This document shows positions 57,017 through 64,000 of a stretch of 64,000 nt of DNA, piece by piece. Positions within the stretch are counted from its first letter, which is position 1. Each line of letters opens with the position of its first letter. Source of the DNA: Caulobacter sp. BK020 (lineage in GTDB: Bacteria > Pseudomonadota > Alphaproteobacteria > Caulobacterales > Caulobacteraceae); NCBI RefSeq assembly GCF_004342605.1, contig NZ_SLZL01000016.1, positions 1-64,000 of the forward strand, written 5' to 3'. The notes beneath the pieces were generated by a model that saw nothing but the letters and a program-made list of their open reading frames with translations, ran no database searches and was not told where the DNA came from. Position numbers and translations under genes: made by a program.

Positions 57017-59434
57017 CTAGACCTTCGCCTTACCGCCCTTCCTCGACGCCTTGGTCGGCACGTGGCGGTCCCAGGCGTCGGCCATGGCCTGGGCCAGGGC
57101 GTCCAGGGCGTAGGGTTTGCGCAGCAGGGGCCAGGGGGTGTCGTGGGCGCGGACCAGTTCCTGGCCGGTATAGCCGGAGCTGAGCAGGATCGGCAGTTCG
57201 GGCCGCTCGTGCGACAGGGTCACGGCCAGGTCGACACCGCTCTTGCCGCCCGGCATGATCACGTCGGTGATCACAAGGGCCACGGTCGGGTCGGTGCGGG
57301 CGATGGCCAGGGCCTCGTCGGCGGTGGCGGCCCGGCTGACCATGTGGCCCAGCTCGTCGATCATCGCCGCGATCAGGTCGCCCACCTCGGCGTCGTCCTC
57401 GACCAGCAGCACGTGCGAGGTGGCGCGGGTGGCCGGCGGCTGGGCGGTCAGCACCTCGACCGGCGAGAAGGCCTCGCGCACCGGCAGCATCATGGCCACG
57501 CTCGTGCCGACGCCCAGCTCGGATTCGATGCTGACCTCGCCACCGCTCTGGCGCACGAAGCCGTAGACCTGCGACAGGCCCAGGCCCGTGCCCTTGCCGA
57601 CCGGCTTGGTGGTGTAGAAGGGCTCGAAGGCCCGCTCCAGGGTCTCGGCGTCCATGCCCGCCCCGGTGTCGCGCACCGCCACGCGCAGATAGCGGCCGGC
57701 CGGCAGCTCGCCGTCCGGCTCGGCCAGGTCGACGCCCTCGGAGGCCACGGTGATCCGGCCGCCGGGCGGGGTGGCGTCCCGGGCGTTGACCACCAGGTTC
57801 AGCAGGGCGGCCTCGAACTGGCCGGAGTCGGTCAGGGTGGTGCGGCCGCCGGCCCTCAGGTCCAGGACCAGGTCGACGCCTTCCCCGACGGCGCGGCGCA
57901 GTAGGCTCTCGCTGTCGGCGATCATCGTGTCGATGCGGCAGATCTCGGGGTTCAGCGGCTGGCGGCGGGCGAAGGCCAGCAGGTGCTGGGTCAGCTTCTC
58001 GCCGCGCCGGGCCGCCGACTGGGCCGCGCTCAACATCCGCTCGCGCCGCTTGTCGTCCTCGGGATTGCGCTGCAGCACGTCCAGCGCGCCGATGATCACG
58101 GTCAGCAGGTTGTTGAAGTCGTGGGCGACCCCGCCGGTCAGCTGGCCGATCGCCTCCAGCTTCTGCGACTGGGTCAGGGCGGCCTGGGCGGCGTCGCGTT
58201 CGGCCAGGGCCTCCTGCACGCGGTCGGCCAACAGCTCGTTCAGCCCCGTCAGCTTGGCCTCGGCCTCCTTGGCCTCGGTGACGTCGAAGGCGATGCCGAT
58301 GAAGCCGATGAATTCGCCGCCCGGCCCCAGGCGCGGCTGCGAGAACGACTTGAGCCAGCGCATCTGGCCGTCGGCCCGGCGGTAGCGGCCTTCCAGGCTG
58401 AACGGCTTGCGAGAAGCCTCGCCGGCGATCTGGGCCTTGAGGATGGCCGGCAGGTCGTCGGCGTGCAGGCGCGAGCGCCAGTCCAGCACCAGGGCCTCGT
58501 CATAGGTCACGCCCGCGAACTGCACATAGGCGGCGTTGACGAACAGCCGCAGGCCGTCGTCGCCGCTGATCCACATCAGGGCCGGGGCGCTGTCGGCCAG
58601 GGCGCGGAAGCGGGCCTCGCTCTCGCGCAGGCTCTCCTCGGCCCGGCGGCGCTGGGTGACCTCGAAATTGACGCCCAGCATGCGCACGCCGCGGCCCGCC
58701 TCGTCGCGGATCACCTCGCCGCGGCCGTGGATCCAGCGCTCGCCGTCGGGATGGCCGGCCAGCCGGTATTCGACCTCGTAGTGTCCGCTCTTCACCGCCT
58801 CGCGCAGCGTGGCCTGGACCCGGGCGCGGTCGTCGGGATGGACCACCTCGACCAGGCGGTCCAGGTCGAGCGGACCCTCGAGCGGCAGGCCCAGGTTGCG
58901 GCGCGCGGTCAGCGACAGGTCCAGGACGTTGTTGCGGATGTCCCACTCCCACGGGCCGACCCCGGCCGAGGTCTGGGTGACCCGCAGGCGGGACTCGGCC
59001 TCGGACTGCCGCCGGCGGGCCTCGGCCAGCTTCAGGATGCTGGCGCGCAGGCCCGCGGCCACGGCGGTGGTGATCAGCGACGAGATCACGAACAGCACCA
59101 GGGTGGCGATCTGGCTGCGGTTCATGGCCTCGCCGCCCAGGCCGCCGAGCAACCAGCTGGCGAAGACCACGCCCGCCGCGATCGGCGCCAGCCCCCACCG
59201 CCAGCCGGCATAGAGGGTGACCAGGATCATGGCCGGGAAGAAGGTCTGGGTCGCGCCGATTCCCGCGGTCAGACCCAGCAGGGCCAGCCTCAGGCCGATC
59301 GCCGCCAGGATCGCCGCGGCCGTCACCAGGGCGGCCCGCCAGGCGGACGGCGGGATCCCCGGGATGAGCCACGCGATTATGGTGTCAGGCCAAGCGCGCC
59401 CACCGGCTTTTGCGTGGGGATCTTCAATCTTCAT
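57017..59434 (-). CDS. Hybrid sensor histidine kinase (membrane, two PAS, receiver)
   Basis: The 805-residue protein has four or five hydrophobic helices at about 33-130, a PAS domain at 150-262, a second PAS with PAC at 270-390, a coiled coil, and a HisKA domain with the phospho-acceptor His in GGVAHDFNNLLTVIIGALDV near residue 438. An HATPase follows (VNARDATPPGG, DTGAGMDAETL, GTGLGLSQVYGFV), then a C-terminal receiver (LVEDDAEVGDL; Asp in VITDVIMPGG). The HDFNN form marks the hybrid family common in alphaproteobacteria. It is divergent from dps. A cognate output partner is not visible nearby. Confidence 0.9.
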   Translation of the reverse strand: MKIEDPHAKAGGRAWPDTIIAWLIPGIPPSAWRAALVTAAAILAAIGLRLALLGLTAGIGATQTFFPAMILVTLYAGWRWGLAPIAAGVVFASWLLGGLGGEAMNRSQIATLVLFVISSLITTAVAAGLRASILKLAEARRRQSEAESRLRVTQTSAGVGPWEWDIRNNVLDLSLTARRNLGLPLEGPLDLDRLVEVVHPDDRARVQATLREAVKSGHYEVEYRLAGHPDGERWIHGRGEVIRDEAGRGVRMLGVNFEVTQRRRAEESLRESEARFRALADSAPALMWISGDDGLRLFVNAAYVQFAGVTYDEALVLDWRSRLHADDLPAILKAQIAGEASRKPFSLEGRYRRADGQMRWLKSFSQPRLGPGGEFIGFIGIAFDVTEAKEAEAKLTGLNELLADRVQEALAERDAAQAALTQSQKLEAIGQLTGGVAHDFNNLLTVIIGALDVLQRNPEDDKRRERMLSAAQSAARRGEKLTQHLLAFARRQPLNPEICRIDTMIADSESLLRRAVGEGVDLVLDLRAGGRTTLTDSGQFEAALLNLVVNARDATPPGGRITVASEGVDLAEPDGELPAGRYLRVAVRDTGAGMDAETLERAFEPFYTTKPVGKGTGLGLSQVYGFVRQSGGEVSIESELGVGTSVAMMLPVREAFSPVEVLTAQPPATRATSHVLLVEDDAEVGDLIAAMIDELGHMVSRAATADEALAIARTDPTVALVITDVIMPGGKSGVDLAVTLSHERPELPILLSSGYTGQELVRAHDTPWPLLRKPYALDALAQAMADAWDRHVPTKASRKGGKAKV

Positions 59435-59505
59435 GGGGCTCGTACATAACCGCTTGCCTGAAGCATGGACACGCTTACCTAGGACACGCAACACGGGAGA
59501 TTACG

Positions 59506-59985
59506 ATGGCCGCGAACCTGAACACCGGCTTCACCGCGAAACAACGCGCCGACGTCGTGGCGGGTTTGAACAAGGTTCTGGCGGACAGCTATGCGCTGTA
59601 TCTGAAGACCCACGGTTATCACTGGAACGTGCGCGGCCCCAACTTCCAGGCGTTGCACGTGCTGCTGGAAGGCCAGTACACCGAGCAGTGAACGGCGCTG
59701 GACGCGATCGCCGAGCGCATCCGCGCCCTGGGCGAACTGGCGCCGATGGGCTACGCAGCGTTTGGCAACCTGTCCAGCATCAAGGACGGCGACGCCGAGA
59801 AGGAGTGGGAGGGCATGTTCCAGGAGCTGCTGACCGACAACGAGACGGTGATCGCCACCCTGCGCGACGCGTTCAAGGCCGCCGACGACGCCGGCGACGA
59901 GGCCACGGCCGACCTCTACACCCAGCGCCTGGCGGCCCACGAGAAGCACGCCTGGATGATCCGCTCCACGCTCGGCGGAAAGTGA
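59506..59985 (+). pseudogene. dps: dps (DNA-protection ferritin) interrupted by one in-frame TGA
   Basis: The frame reads as a normal 160-codon Dps: KQRADVVAGLNKVLADSYAL, then YLKTHGYHWNVRGPNFQALH, and after the stop TALDAIAERIRALGELAPMG and the C-terminal helix, except that codon 62 (59689-59691) is TGA. Dps proteins have Trp or another residue here (EQYTEQW), so one G-to-A change of TGG explains it. The sequence on both sides is fully conserved-looking, so the lesion is recent or is a sequencing error. A 61-residue product would lack the ferroxidase Asp/Glu of AIAERI. AGGAG-like GGGAGA lies 7 bases upstream of the ATG. Confidence 0.85.
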
Positions 59986-60001
59986 TCGCACTGGAACCTT
60001 C

Positions 60002-61219
60002 GTGCTGGATCTAGACCGACAGGCCATGATCAGGGCCGCCGGGGCGCTGGTCGTGCTCGGCGGCCTTTCCGCGTGCACCAACGGCGTCCCGCCGGCCGGG
60101 ACGGGCCGGGCCGCCGGCCTGACGACCATCACCGGCTCGCTGTCGGACGCCGGCCTGGCGCGCTACGCGGCCGACATGGACCCGGCCATGCTGGCCCTGG
60201 CCCGCCGGCACGACCCCCAGCCGCACAAGGACTATTGGGGCCGGGTGCCGGGCTGGGAGAAGCTTGACCTGCACGTGATCCCGCGCCTGGGCGATCGCGA
60301 TCCGGACTTCGACGAGGCGCGGATCATCAACGACCTCAAGGCGGCCTCGCCCCTGGCCGTGGAGCCGTCGCGGCCGTTCGTGCTCACCGGCGCCAAGGAT
60401 CAGCGCGACAAGGCCCTGCTGTGCATGACCCAGGCGGTCTATTTCGAGGCCGGCTTCGAGCCGATCGAGGGCCAGCGGGCGGTGGCCCAGACGGTGATCA
60501 ACCGGGTGCGCCACCCCGGCTATCCCAAGTCGATCTGCGGCGTCATCTACGAGGGCGCGGCGCGCGGCACGGGCTGCCAGTTCAGCTTCACCTGCGACGG
60601 CTCGTTGCAACGGCCGATCAGCCCGGTGGTCTGGGCCAACGCCGAGATCGTCGCCAAGCAGGCCCTGGCCGGCCACGTGATGAAGGACGTCGGGACCGCC
60701 ACCCATTACCACGCGGCCTATGTCTATCCGTACTGGGCGCCGACCCTGGTCAAGCTGCGCACCATCGGCGCGCACGTCTTCTATCGCTGGACCGGACCGT
60801 CCGGCGCGCAGGCGGCCTTCCGCGGCCGCTATTCGGGCGACGAGACGGTGTCGGCCGACATCCTGATGGGCGCCGATCCGCGCACGCTGGAGGCGGCCCC
60901 GCCGGGATCCCTGGCCGCGGTGGCGACGGGGCGCGAGGCGCTGGTCCCCGTGGCCACCGGCGAGGCGGCCAAGATCGTCAGCCCCGAGGGCGTGGTCGAG
61001 ATCCTGCCGCCGATGACCGGTGATCCGGCGGCGGCCATGCGCGGCGGCCGTCGCCTGCCGACCCCGGAAGAGATCGACAAGATCAACAAGGCCCTGGGCG
61101 CGCTGGAGGCGCCGCCGGTCGACACCACGGTCAAGCCCGTCGAAGCCGCCCCGCCGCCGCCTCCGCCGCCCCCCAAGCCGAAGGCCCGGCCGCCGAGCCT
61201 GGTCAACCGGCTGGACTGA
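60002..61219 (+). CDS. Cell wall hydrolase (SleB-like, Hydrolase_2), probable lipoprotein
   Basis: The 405-residue product has a lipoprotein signal (AAGALVVLGGLSAC with lipobox LSAC), then a SleB/Hydrolase_2 domain at about 135-265: the catalytic Glu in MTQAVYFEAGFEPIEGQRAV, INRVRHPGYPKSICGVIYEG, and a His-rich ATHYHAAYV. The C-terminus is Pro-rich (eight consecutive Pro). It is expected to cleave peptidoglycan. The start is a GTG at 60002; an ATG at 60026 gives the same signal peptide with a shorter n-region and is equally possible. It follows the broken dps gene by 16 bases. Confidence 0.8.
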   Translation: MLDLDRQAMIRAAGALVVLGGLSACTNGVPPAGTGRAAGLTTITGSLSDAGLARYAADMDPAMLALARRHDPQPHKDYWGRVPGWEKLDLHVIPRLGDRDPDFDEARIINDLKAASPLAVEPSRPFVLTGAKDQRDKALLCMTQAVYFEAGFEPIEGQRAVAQTVINRVRHPGYPKSICGVIYEGAARGTGCQFSFTCDGSLQRPISPVVWANAEIVAKQALAGHVMKDVGTATHYHAAYVYPYWAPTLVKLRTIGAHVFYRWTGPSGAQAAFRGRYSGDETVSADILMGADPRTLEAAPPGSLAAVATGREALVPVATGEAAKIVSPEGVVEILPPMTGDPAAAMRGGRRLPTPEEIDKINKALGALEAPPVDTTVKPVEAAPPPPPPPPKPKARPPSLVNRLD

Positions 61220-61234
61220 GGACCAGCCCAATAT

Positions 61235-61266
61235 CCCCTCATCCCGACCTTCGCCGGGATGAGGGG
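61235..61266. terminator. Hairpin between convergent genes
   Basis: CCCCTCATCCCG pairs perfectly with CGGGATGAGGGG over an 8-base loop, between the cell wall hydrolase and trxB stops. There is only a short T run, so it may act as a bidirectional terminator or 3' stabiliser. Confidence 0.65.
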
Positions 61267-61276
61267 CTTTGGAGGA

Positions 61277-62284
61277 TCACCACACCCCGATCTTCTCGGC
61301 CTCGTGGTGGCTGATGGGGTGGTGGGCCTTCTTATGGTCTTCCTCGGCCAGGAAGCGCACGGCCTCCAGGGCCGCCATGCAGCCCATGCCCGCGGCCGTG
61401 ACAGCCTGGCGGTAGATGTCGTCGGTGACGTCGCCGGCCGCGTAGACGCCGGCCACGGCGGTCGAGGTCGTGCCCGGCTTGACGCTCAGATAGCCGCCGG
61501 CGTGGGTTTCCAGCTGGTCCTTGAACAGTTCCGAGGACGGCGCGTGGCCGATGGCGATGAACACGCCGTCGCATTTGACCGTCTGCGCCTCGCCGGTCTT
61601 GACGTTCTTCAGCCGCACGCCCGTCACGCCCATGGGATCGCTGTCGCCCAGCACCTCGTCGATGGCGCTGTCCCAGATCACTTCGATCTTGGGATGGGCC
61701 AGCAGGCGCTCCTGCAGGATCATCTCGGCCCGCAGCTCGTCCTTGCGGTGGACCAGGGTGACCTTGCTGGCGAAGCTGGTCAGGAACAGGGCCTCTTCGA
61801 CGGCCGTGTTGCCGCCGCCGACCACCACGACCTCCTTGTTGCGATAGAAGAAGCCGTCGCAGGTGGCGCAGGCCGACACGCCGAAGCCCTGGAACCGGCT
61901 CTCGCTCTCCAGGCCCAGCCACTTGGCCTGAGCGCCGGTGGCGATGATCAGGGTTTCGGCGAACCAGTCCTGGCCGCTGTCGGTGGTGATGTGGAACGGG
62001 CGCTTGGAGAGGTCGGCGCTCAGCACGATGTCGCTGACGAACTCGGTGCCCACGTGCTCGGCCTGGGCCTTCATCTGGTCCATCAGCCACGGGCCCTGGA
62101 TCACGTCGGCGAAGCCGGGATAGTTCTCGACGTCGGTGGTGATCGTCAGCTGGCCGCCGGGCTGGATGCCGGCGATCAGCACGGGCTTGAGCAGCGCGCG
62201 GGCGGCGTAGATGGCGGCGGTGTAGCCGGCGGGACCGGATCCGATGATCAGGCAGCGGGTGTGACGGGGTTCGGGAGTCGACAT
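61277..62284 (-). CDS. trxB: Thioredoxin reductase
   Basis: The 335-residue flavoprotein has the FAD motif IGSGPAGYTAAIYAARA at the start, the redox pair CATC in SACATCDGFFYRNKEV near residue 140, the NADPH-binding GGGNTAVEEALFLT after it, and the C-terminal GVYAAGDVTDDIYRQAVTAA. It reduces thioredoxin with NADPH. It is monocistronic and divergent from a small membrane protein gene with 35 bases between them. Confidence 0.95.
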   Translation of the reverse strand: MSTPEPRHTRCLIIGSGPAGYTAAIYAARALLKPVLIAGIQPGGQLTITTDVENYPGFADVIQGPWLMDQMKAQAEHVGTEFVSDIVLSADLSKRPFHITTDSGQDWFAETLIIATGAQAKWLGLESESRFQGFGVSACATCDGFFYRNKEVVVVGGGNTAVEEALFLTSFASKVTLVHRKDELRAEMILQERLLAHPKIEVIWDSAIDEVLGDSDPMGVTGVRLKNVKTGEAQTVKCDGVFIAIGHAPSSELFKDQLETHAGGYLSVKPGTTSTAVAGVYAAGDVTDDIYRQAVTAAGMGCMAALEAVRFLAEEDHKKAHHPISHHEAEKIGVW

Positions 62285-62319
62285 GGGCGCAGATATAGGG
62301 CCGATTCCGGTTTGGCGCG

Positions 62320-62727
62320 ATGGCGCGGCGCGGATTCTGGGGGATCGACGCGATGATCGGGTTCAAGGGGGCGCCGACGGGGATCCTGGTCGGCCTGGCG
62401 TTCGCCGGCCTGGCCTGGCTGATCACGGGCATGGCCAGCGCGGCCCTGATCTTCGGCGTGGTGTTCGGCGGCGTGATCTACGCGGTCACGCGCTACCGGA
62501 TCCTGTACGGCAAGCCGGCCGCCGACGGGGGCGGCGGCTCTAGCGACGTCGATGACGATGCGACCTGGAGCTACGAAAGCGCCTCTTCCGCCTGGATGTC
62601 GGGCACCTCCAGCGACCCGGCTCCCTCCGATGACGCCTGCGCCGACAGCGGGTCGGACAGCGGCTCGAACGACGGCGGAAGCTGCGACAGTGGCGGCGAT
62701 AGCGGGGGTGGCGGTGGCGCGGATTGA
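62320..62727 (+). CDS. Small membrane protein with Ser/Asp/Gly-rich tail
   Basis: The 135-residue product has two hydrophobic helices at about 18-36 and 38-58 (GILVGLAFAGLAWLITGMAS), then YRILYGKP and a low-complexity acidic tail (SGSDSGSNDGGSCDSGGDSG). No family is recognised beyond a general TM-plus-tail layout. Codon use is normal. It is divergent from trxB. Confidence 0.6.
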   Translation: MARRGFWGIDAMIGFKGAPTGILVGLAFAGLAWLITGMASAALIFGVVFGGVIYAVTRYRILYGKPAADGGGGSSDVDDDATWSYESASSAWMSGTSSDPAPSDDACADSGSDSGSNDGGSCDSGGDSGGGGGAD

Positions 62728-62742
62728 GGTTATCATCCCCTC

Positions 62743-62805
62743 ATGAACCCGCTGCTCGAGCGCATCACAGTTGAGCCCGGCGAACGCCTGACCCATGCGG
62801 TCTGA
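62743..62805 (+). pseudogene. Possible remnant of a DUF433-type gene
   Basis: A 20-codon frame reads MNPLLERITVEPGERLTHAV. Its first dozen residues resemble the start of DUF433 proteins (often LLERITVDPE), small partners in toxin-antitoxin pairs, but the frame stops before the PCIRG motif. It sits next to a HicAB module. Confidence 0.35.
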
Positions 62806-62814
62806 AACGATCTG

Positions 62815-63036
62815 CTAGGCGTAGAAACGTCTGTTCGCTGGCTGAGGAATATGGCGACCCTCCGCCTTGGCGTGCGCGATCCAGTCGGCAATCGCGATGC
62901 CGGCGTTGTGCATGGCCTCGGCTTCGGTTTCACCGTCCGAAATGCAGCCCGGAAGATCGGGAACTGTCGCGAGAAAGCCGCCGCCTTCTTCCGCGACAAC
63001 GGGCTCGATAACGATCCGATAGGCGCCGCTAGGCAT
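62815..63036 (-). CDS. hicB: HicB family antitoxin
   Basis: The 73-residue product has the partial RNase H-like HicB fold: YRIVIEPVVAEEGGGFLATV, the PDLPGCISDGET motif and the following helix EAEAMHNAGIAIADWIAHA. It lacks the C-terminal DNA-binding domain of longer HicB proteins, ending IPQPANRRFYA. It overlaps the preceding hicA gene by 8 bases. It should neutralise the HicA mRNA interferase; with no obvious DNA-binding part, autoregulation may need the complex or another protein. Confidence 0.85.
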   Translation of the reverse strand: MPSGAYRIVIEPVVAEEGGGFLATVPDLPGCISDGETEAEAMHNAGIAIADWIAHAKAEGRHIPQPANRRFYA

Positions 63037-63289
63037 CGTTCGCAGGTCCTCGCACCCTGAAAATGTAGGCTACGAGCAGCCTGATGTATACGGGCTTGAT
63101 CGGCCGCCTGGCTGGAATGGTAAGGATTTCAAAGGCCGAAGGGTGGGATAGCGTGTAATGCGACCCACCGCCGGCCGGGGCTTTGCATGTGACGCCGAAA
63201 TGTTGGCAAACCTTCTCCACATCCCCGATACGCCAATCCGCTTTTGGATTGCGCGCCATTCCATCAAATAGTTTTTGCCCGACCGACAA
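63029..63289 (-). CDS. hicA: HicA family toxin
   Basis: The 86-residue product carries the HicA pattern: ADWRIGDVEKVCQHFG, the catalytic His in GGGSHYTLSHP and LTIPARRPIKPVYIRLLVAY. HicA proteins cleave mRNA through a double-stranded RNA-binding-like fold. A TTG at 63289 with AAGGGGG 5-6 bases upstream is the likely start; the first ATG, ten codons later, would remove residues that look conserved in shape. It is the first gene of the pair. Confidence 0.85.
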   Translation of the reverse strand: MSVGQKLFDGMARNPKADWRIGDVEKVCQHFGVTCKAPAGGGSHYTLSHPSAFEILTIPARRPIKPVYIRLLVAYIFRVRGPANDA

Positions 63290-63442
63290 CGATCCCCCTT
63301 GTTAATGAGGGATGAGAACACAACGAAAACGCCGATGCAATTCAGCAGTCGAGGATCGCGAATGCGAGCGCCAAACGATTGACGCCTCGTCCACCAATTC
63401 AGGGTTAACATCACCCGAAAGTCCCGCGTGAGACGCCCGCCC

Positions 63443-64000
63443 ATGACCGCCCCCTTCATCGAGATCGCCGGCCGCCGGATCGGCGCCGACTATCCGCCCT
63501 ACGTGATCTGTGAACTGTCGGGCAACCACAACGGCAGCCTGGAGCGCGCCTTGCAAATGGTCGATGCGGCCGCCGACACCGGCGCCGACGCCATCAAGCT
63601 GCAGACCTACACCGCCGACACCATCACGCTGGATGTCGACCGGCCCGAGTTCAGGATCCATGGCGGCCTGTGGGACGGGCGCAGCCTGCACGAACTCTAC
63701 CAGGAGGCCCAGACCCCCTACGAATGGCACGGCGCCCTGTTCGAGCGGGCCGCCAGGCGGGGCGTGACGATCTTCTCCAGCCCGTTCGACGAGAGCGCCG
63801 TCGAACTGCTGGCCGGCCTGGACGCCCCCGCCTACAAGATCGCCTCTTTCGAAGCCGTCGACCTGCCGCTGATCCGCTACGCCGCCCGCCAGGGCAAGCC
63901 GCTGATCATCTCGACCGGCATGGCCAACCTGGCCGAGATGCAGGCCGCCCTGGACACCGCCCTGGACGCCGGGGCGGCGGGCGTGCTGCTGCTGCATTGC
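63443..64000 (+). CDS. NeuB/PseI-type nonulosonate synthase, cut by the window edge
   Basis: The first 186 codons encode the barrel of a sialic/pseudaminic acid synthase: YVICELSGNHNGSLERALQM near the start, DAIKLQTYTADTITLD near residue 50, FSSPFDESAVELL and LIISTGMANLAEMQAAL. The GGLWDGRSLHELYQEAQTPY segment is typical of PseI (pseudaminic acid synthase). It condenses an N-acetyl-hexosamine derivative with phosphoenolpyruvate. In Caulobacter a homologous pathway supplies the flagellin glycan. The C-terminal antifreeze-like domain lies beyond the window. Confidence 0.88.
   Translation, partial: MTAPFIEIAGRRIGADYPPYVICELSGNHNGSLERALQMVDAAADTGADAIKLQTYTADTITLDVDRPEFRIHGGLWDGRSLHELYQEAQTPYEWHGALFERAARRGVTIFSSPFDESAVELLAGLDAPAYKIASFEAVDLPLIRYAARQGKPLIISTGMANLAEMQAALDTALDAGAAGVLLLHC

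Noticed and set aside
59689..59691. TGA in dps as a selenocysteine codon
   Set aside because: No hairpin of the bacterial SECIS type is visible just after it, Dps has no known selenoprotein form, and the expected residue is Trp, so a point mutation or error is simpler.

Overview
The window is high-GC DNA with dense, short-gapped operons, frequent ATGA/GTGA stop-start overlaps and several GTG/TTG starts. Gene content (a NeuB/PseI-type nonulosonate synthase at the right edge, guanidine/urea carboxylase genes, CusABC, REP-like palindromes of the type common in Caulobacterales) suggests an alphaproteobacterium, most likely Caulobacter or a close relative. This is inference; no rRNA or complete tRNA gene is present to settle it.

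Layout. 1-5.2 kb: tail of an unknown gene, small Met/His/Cys-rich metal-type proteins, an SRPBCC protein, a divergent LysR/SDR pair and a DHA2-type exporter. 5.3-5.9 kb: a scar made of a truncated SDR, the 3' half of a tRNA-Arg(ACG) and a Tn3-family transposase fragment, read here as the edge of an integrated element. 5.9-11.1 kb: a TetR-centred regulon (class III aminotransferase, PfkB kinase, class II aldolase, metal-dependent hydrolase) in which three promoters carry the same 16-bp palindrome. 11.2-17.9 kb: a CusCBA copper/silver efflux operon with two small Met/His-rich leader genes and a CusB carrying a fused CusF domain. 18.3-28.7 kb: a complete guanidine/urea nitrogen-scavenging locus. 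An ABC transporter on + faces an operon on - (NikR-like regulator, two DUF1989 proteins, biotin-dependent carboxylase, allophanate hydrolase). Both units carry the same extended palindrome. 28.8-34.2 kb: an operon of isochorismatase-like hydrolase, XapX, amidohydrolase, DoxX, DUF1275 and alginate-export porin.

35.7-45.6 kb holds the least explained part of the window: a tightly packed block of 14 plus-strand genes followed by a convergent type 1 isopentenyl-diphosphate isomerase. It encodes an isoprenoid-synthase-fold protein, two tandem geranylgeranyl-reductase-like flavoproteins, and about ten small proteins without recognisable family or signal peptide. Four of those end in cysteine (CGGC, LVCC, FSC, GSCC) and two pairs share C-terminal motifs. 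The combination suggests isoprenoid chemistry acting with, or on, a set of Cys-tailed cytoplasmic proteins. That is a hypothesis, but I found no described system that matches it.

45.9-64 kb: DUF2306 protein and a membrane-anchored AraC regulator, a polysaccharide deacetylase, a candidate small RNA with a strong terminator, a GH27 alpha-galactosidase and an esterase, the NAD de novo genes (nadA, nadB, Uma2-type gene, nadC) behind two candidate NAD-type operators, a hybrid PAS histidine kinase, a dps gene broken by one in-frame TGA, a SleB-type cell wall hydrolase, trxB, a HicAB module and the start of a nonulosonate synthase gene.

Recurrent themes are palindromic DNA elements (three REP-like families, one of them read in frame twice inside the carboxylase gene) and regulons that can be inferred from matching operators.
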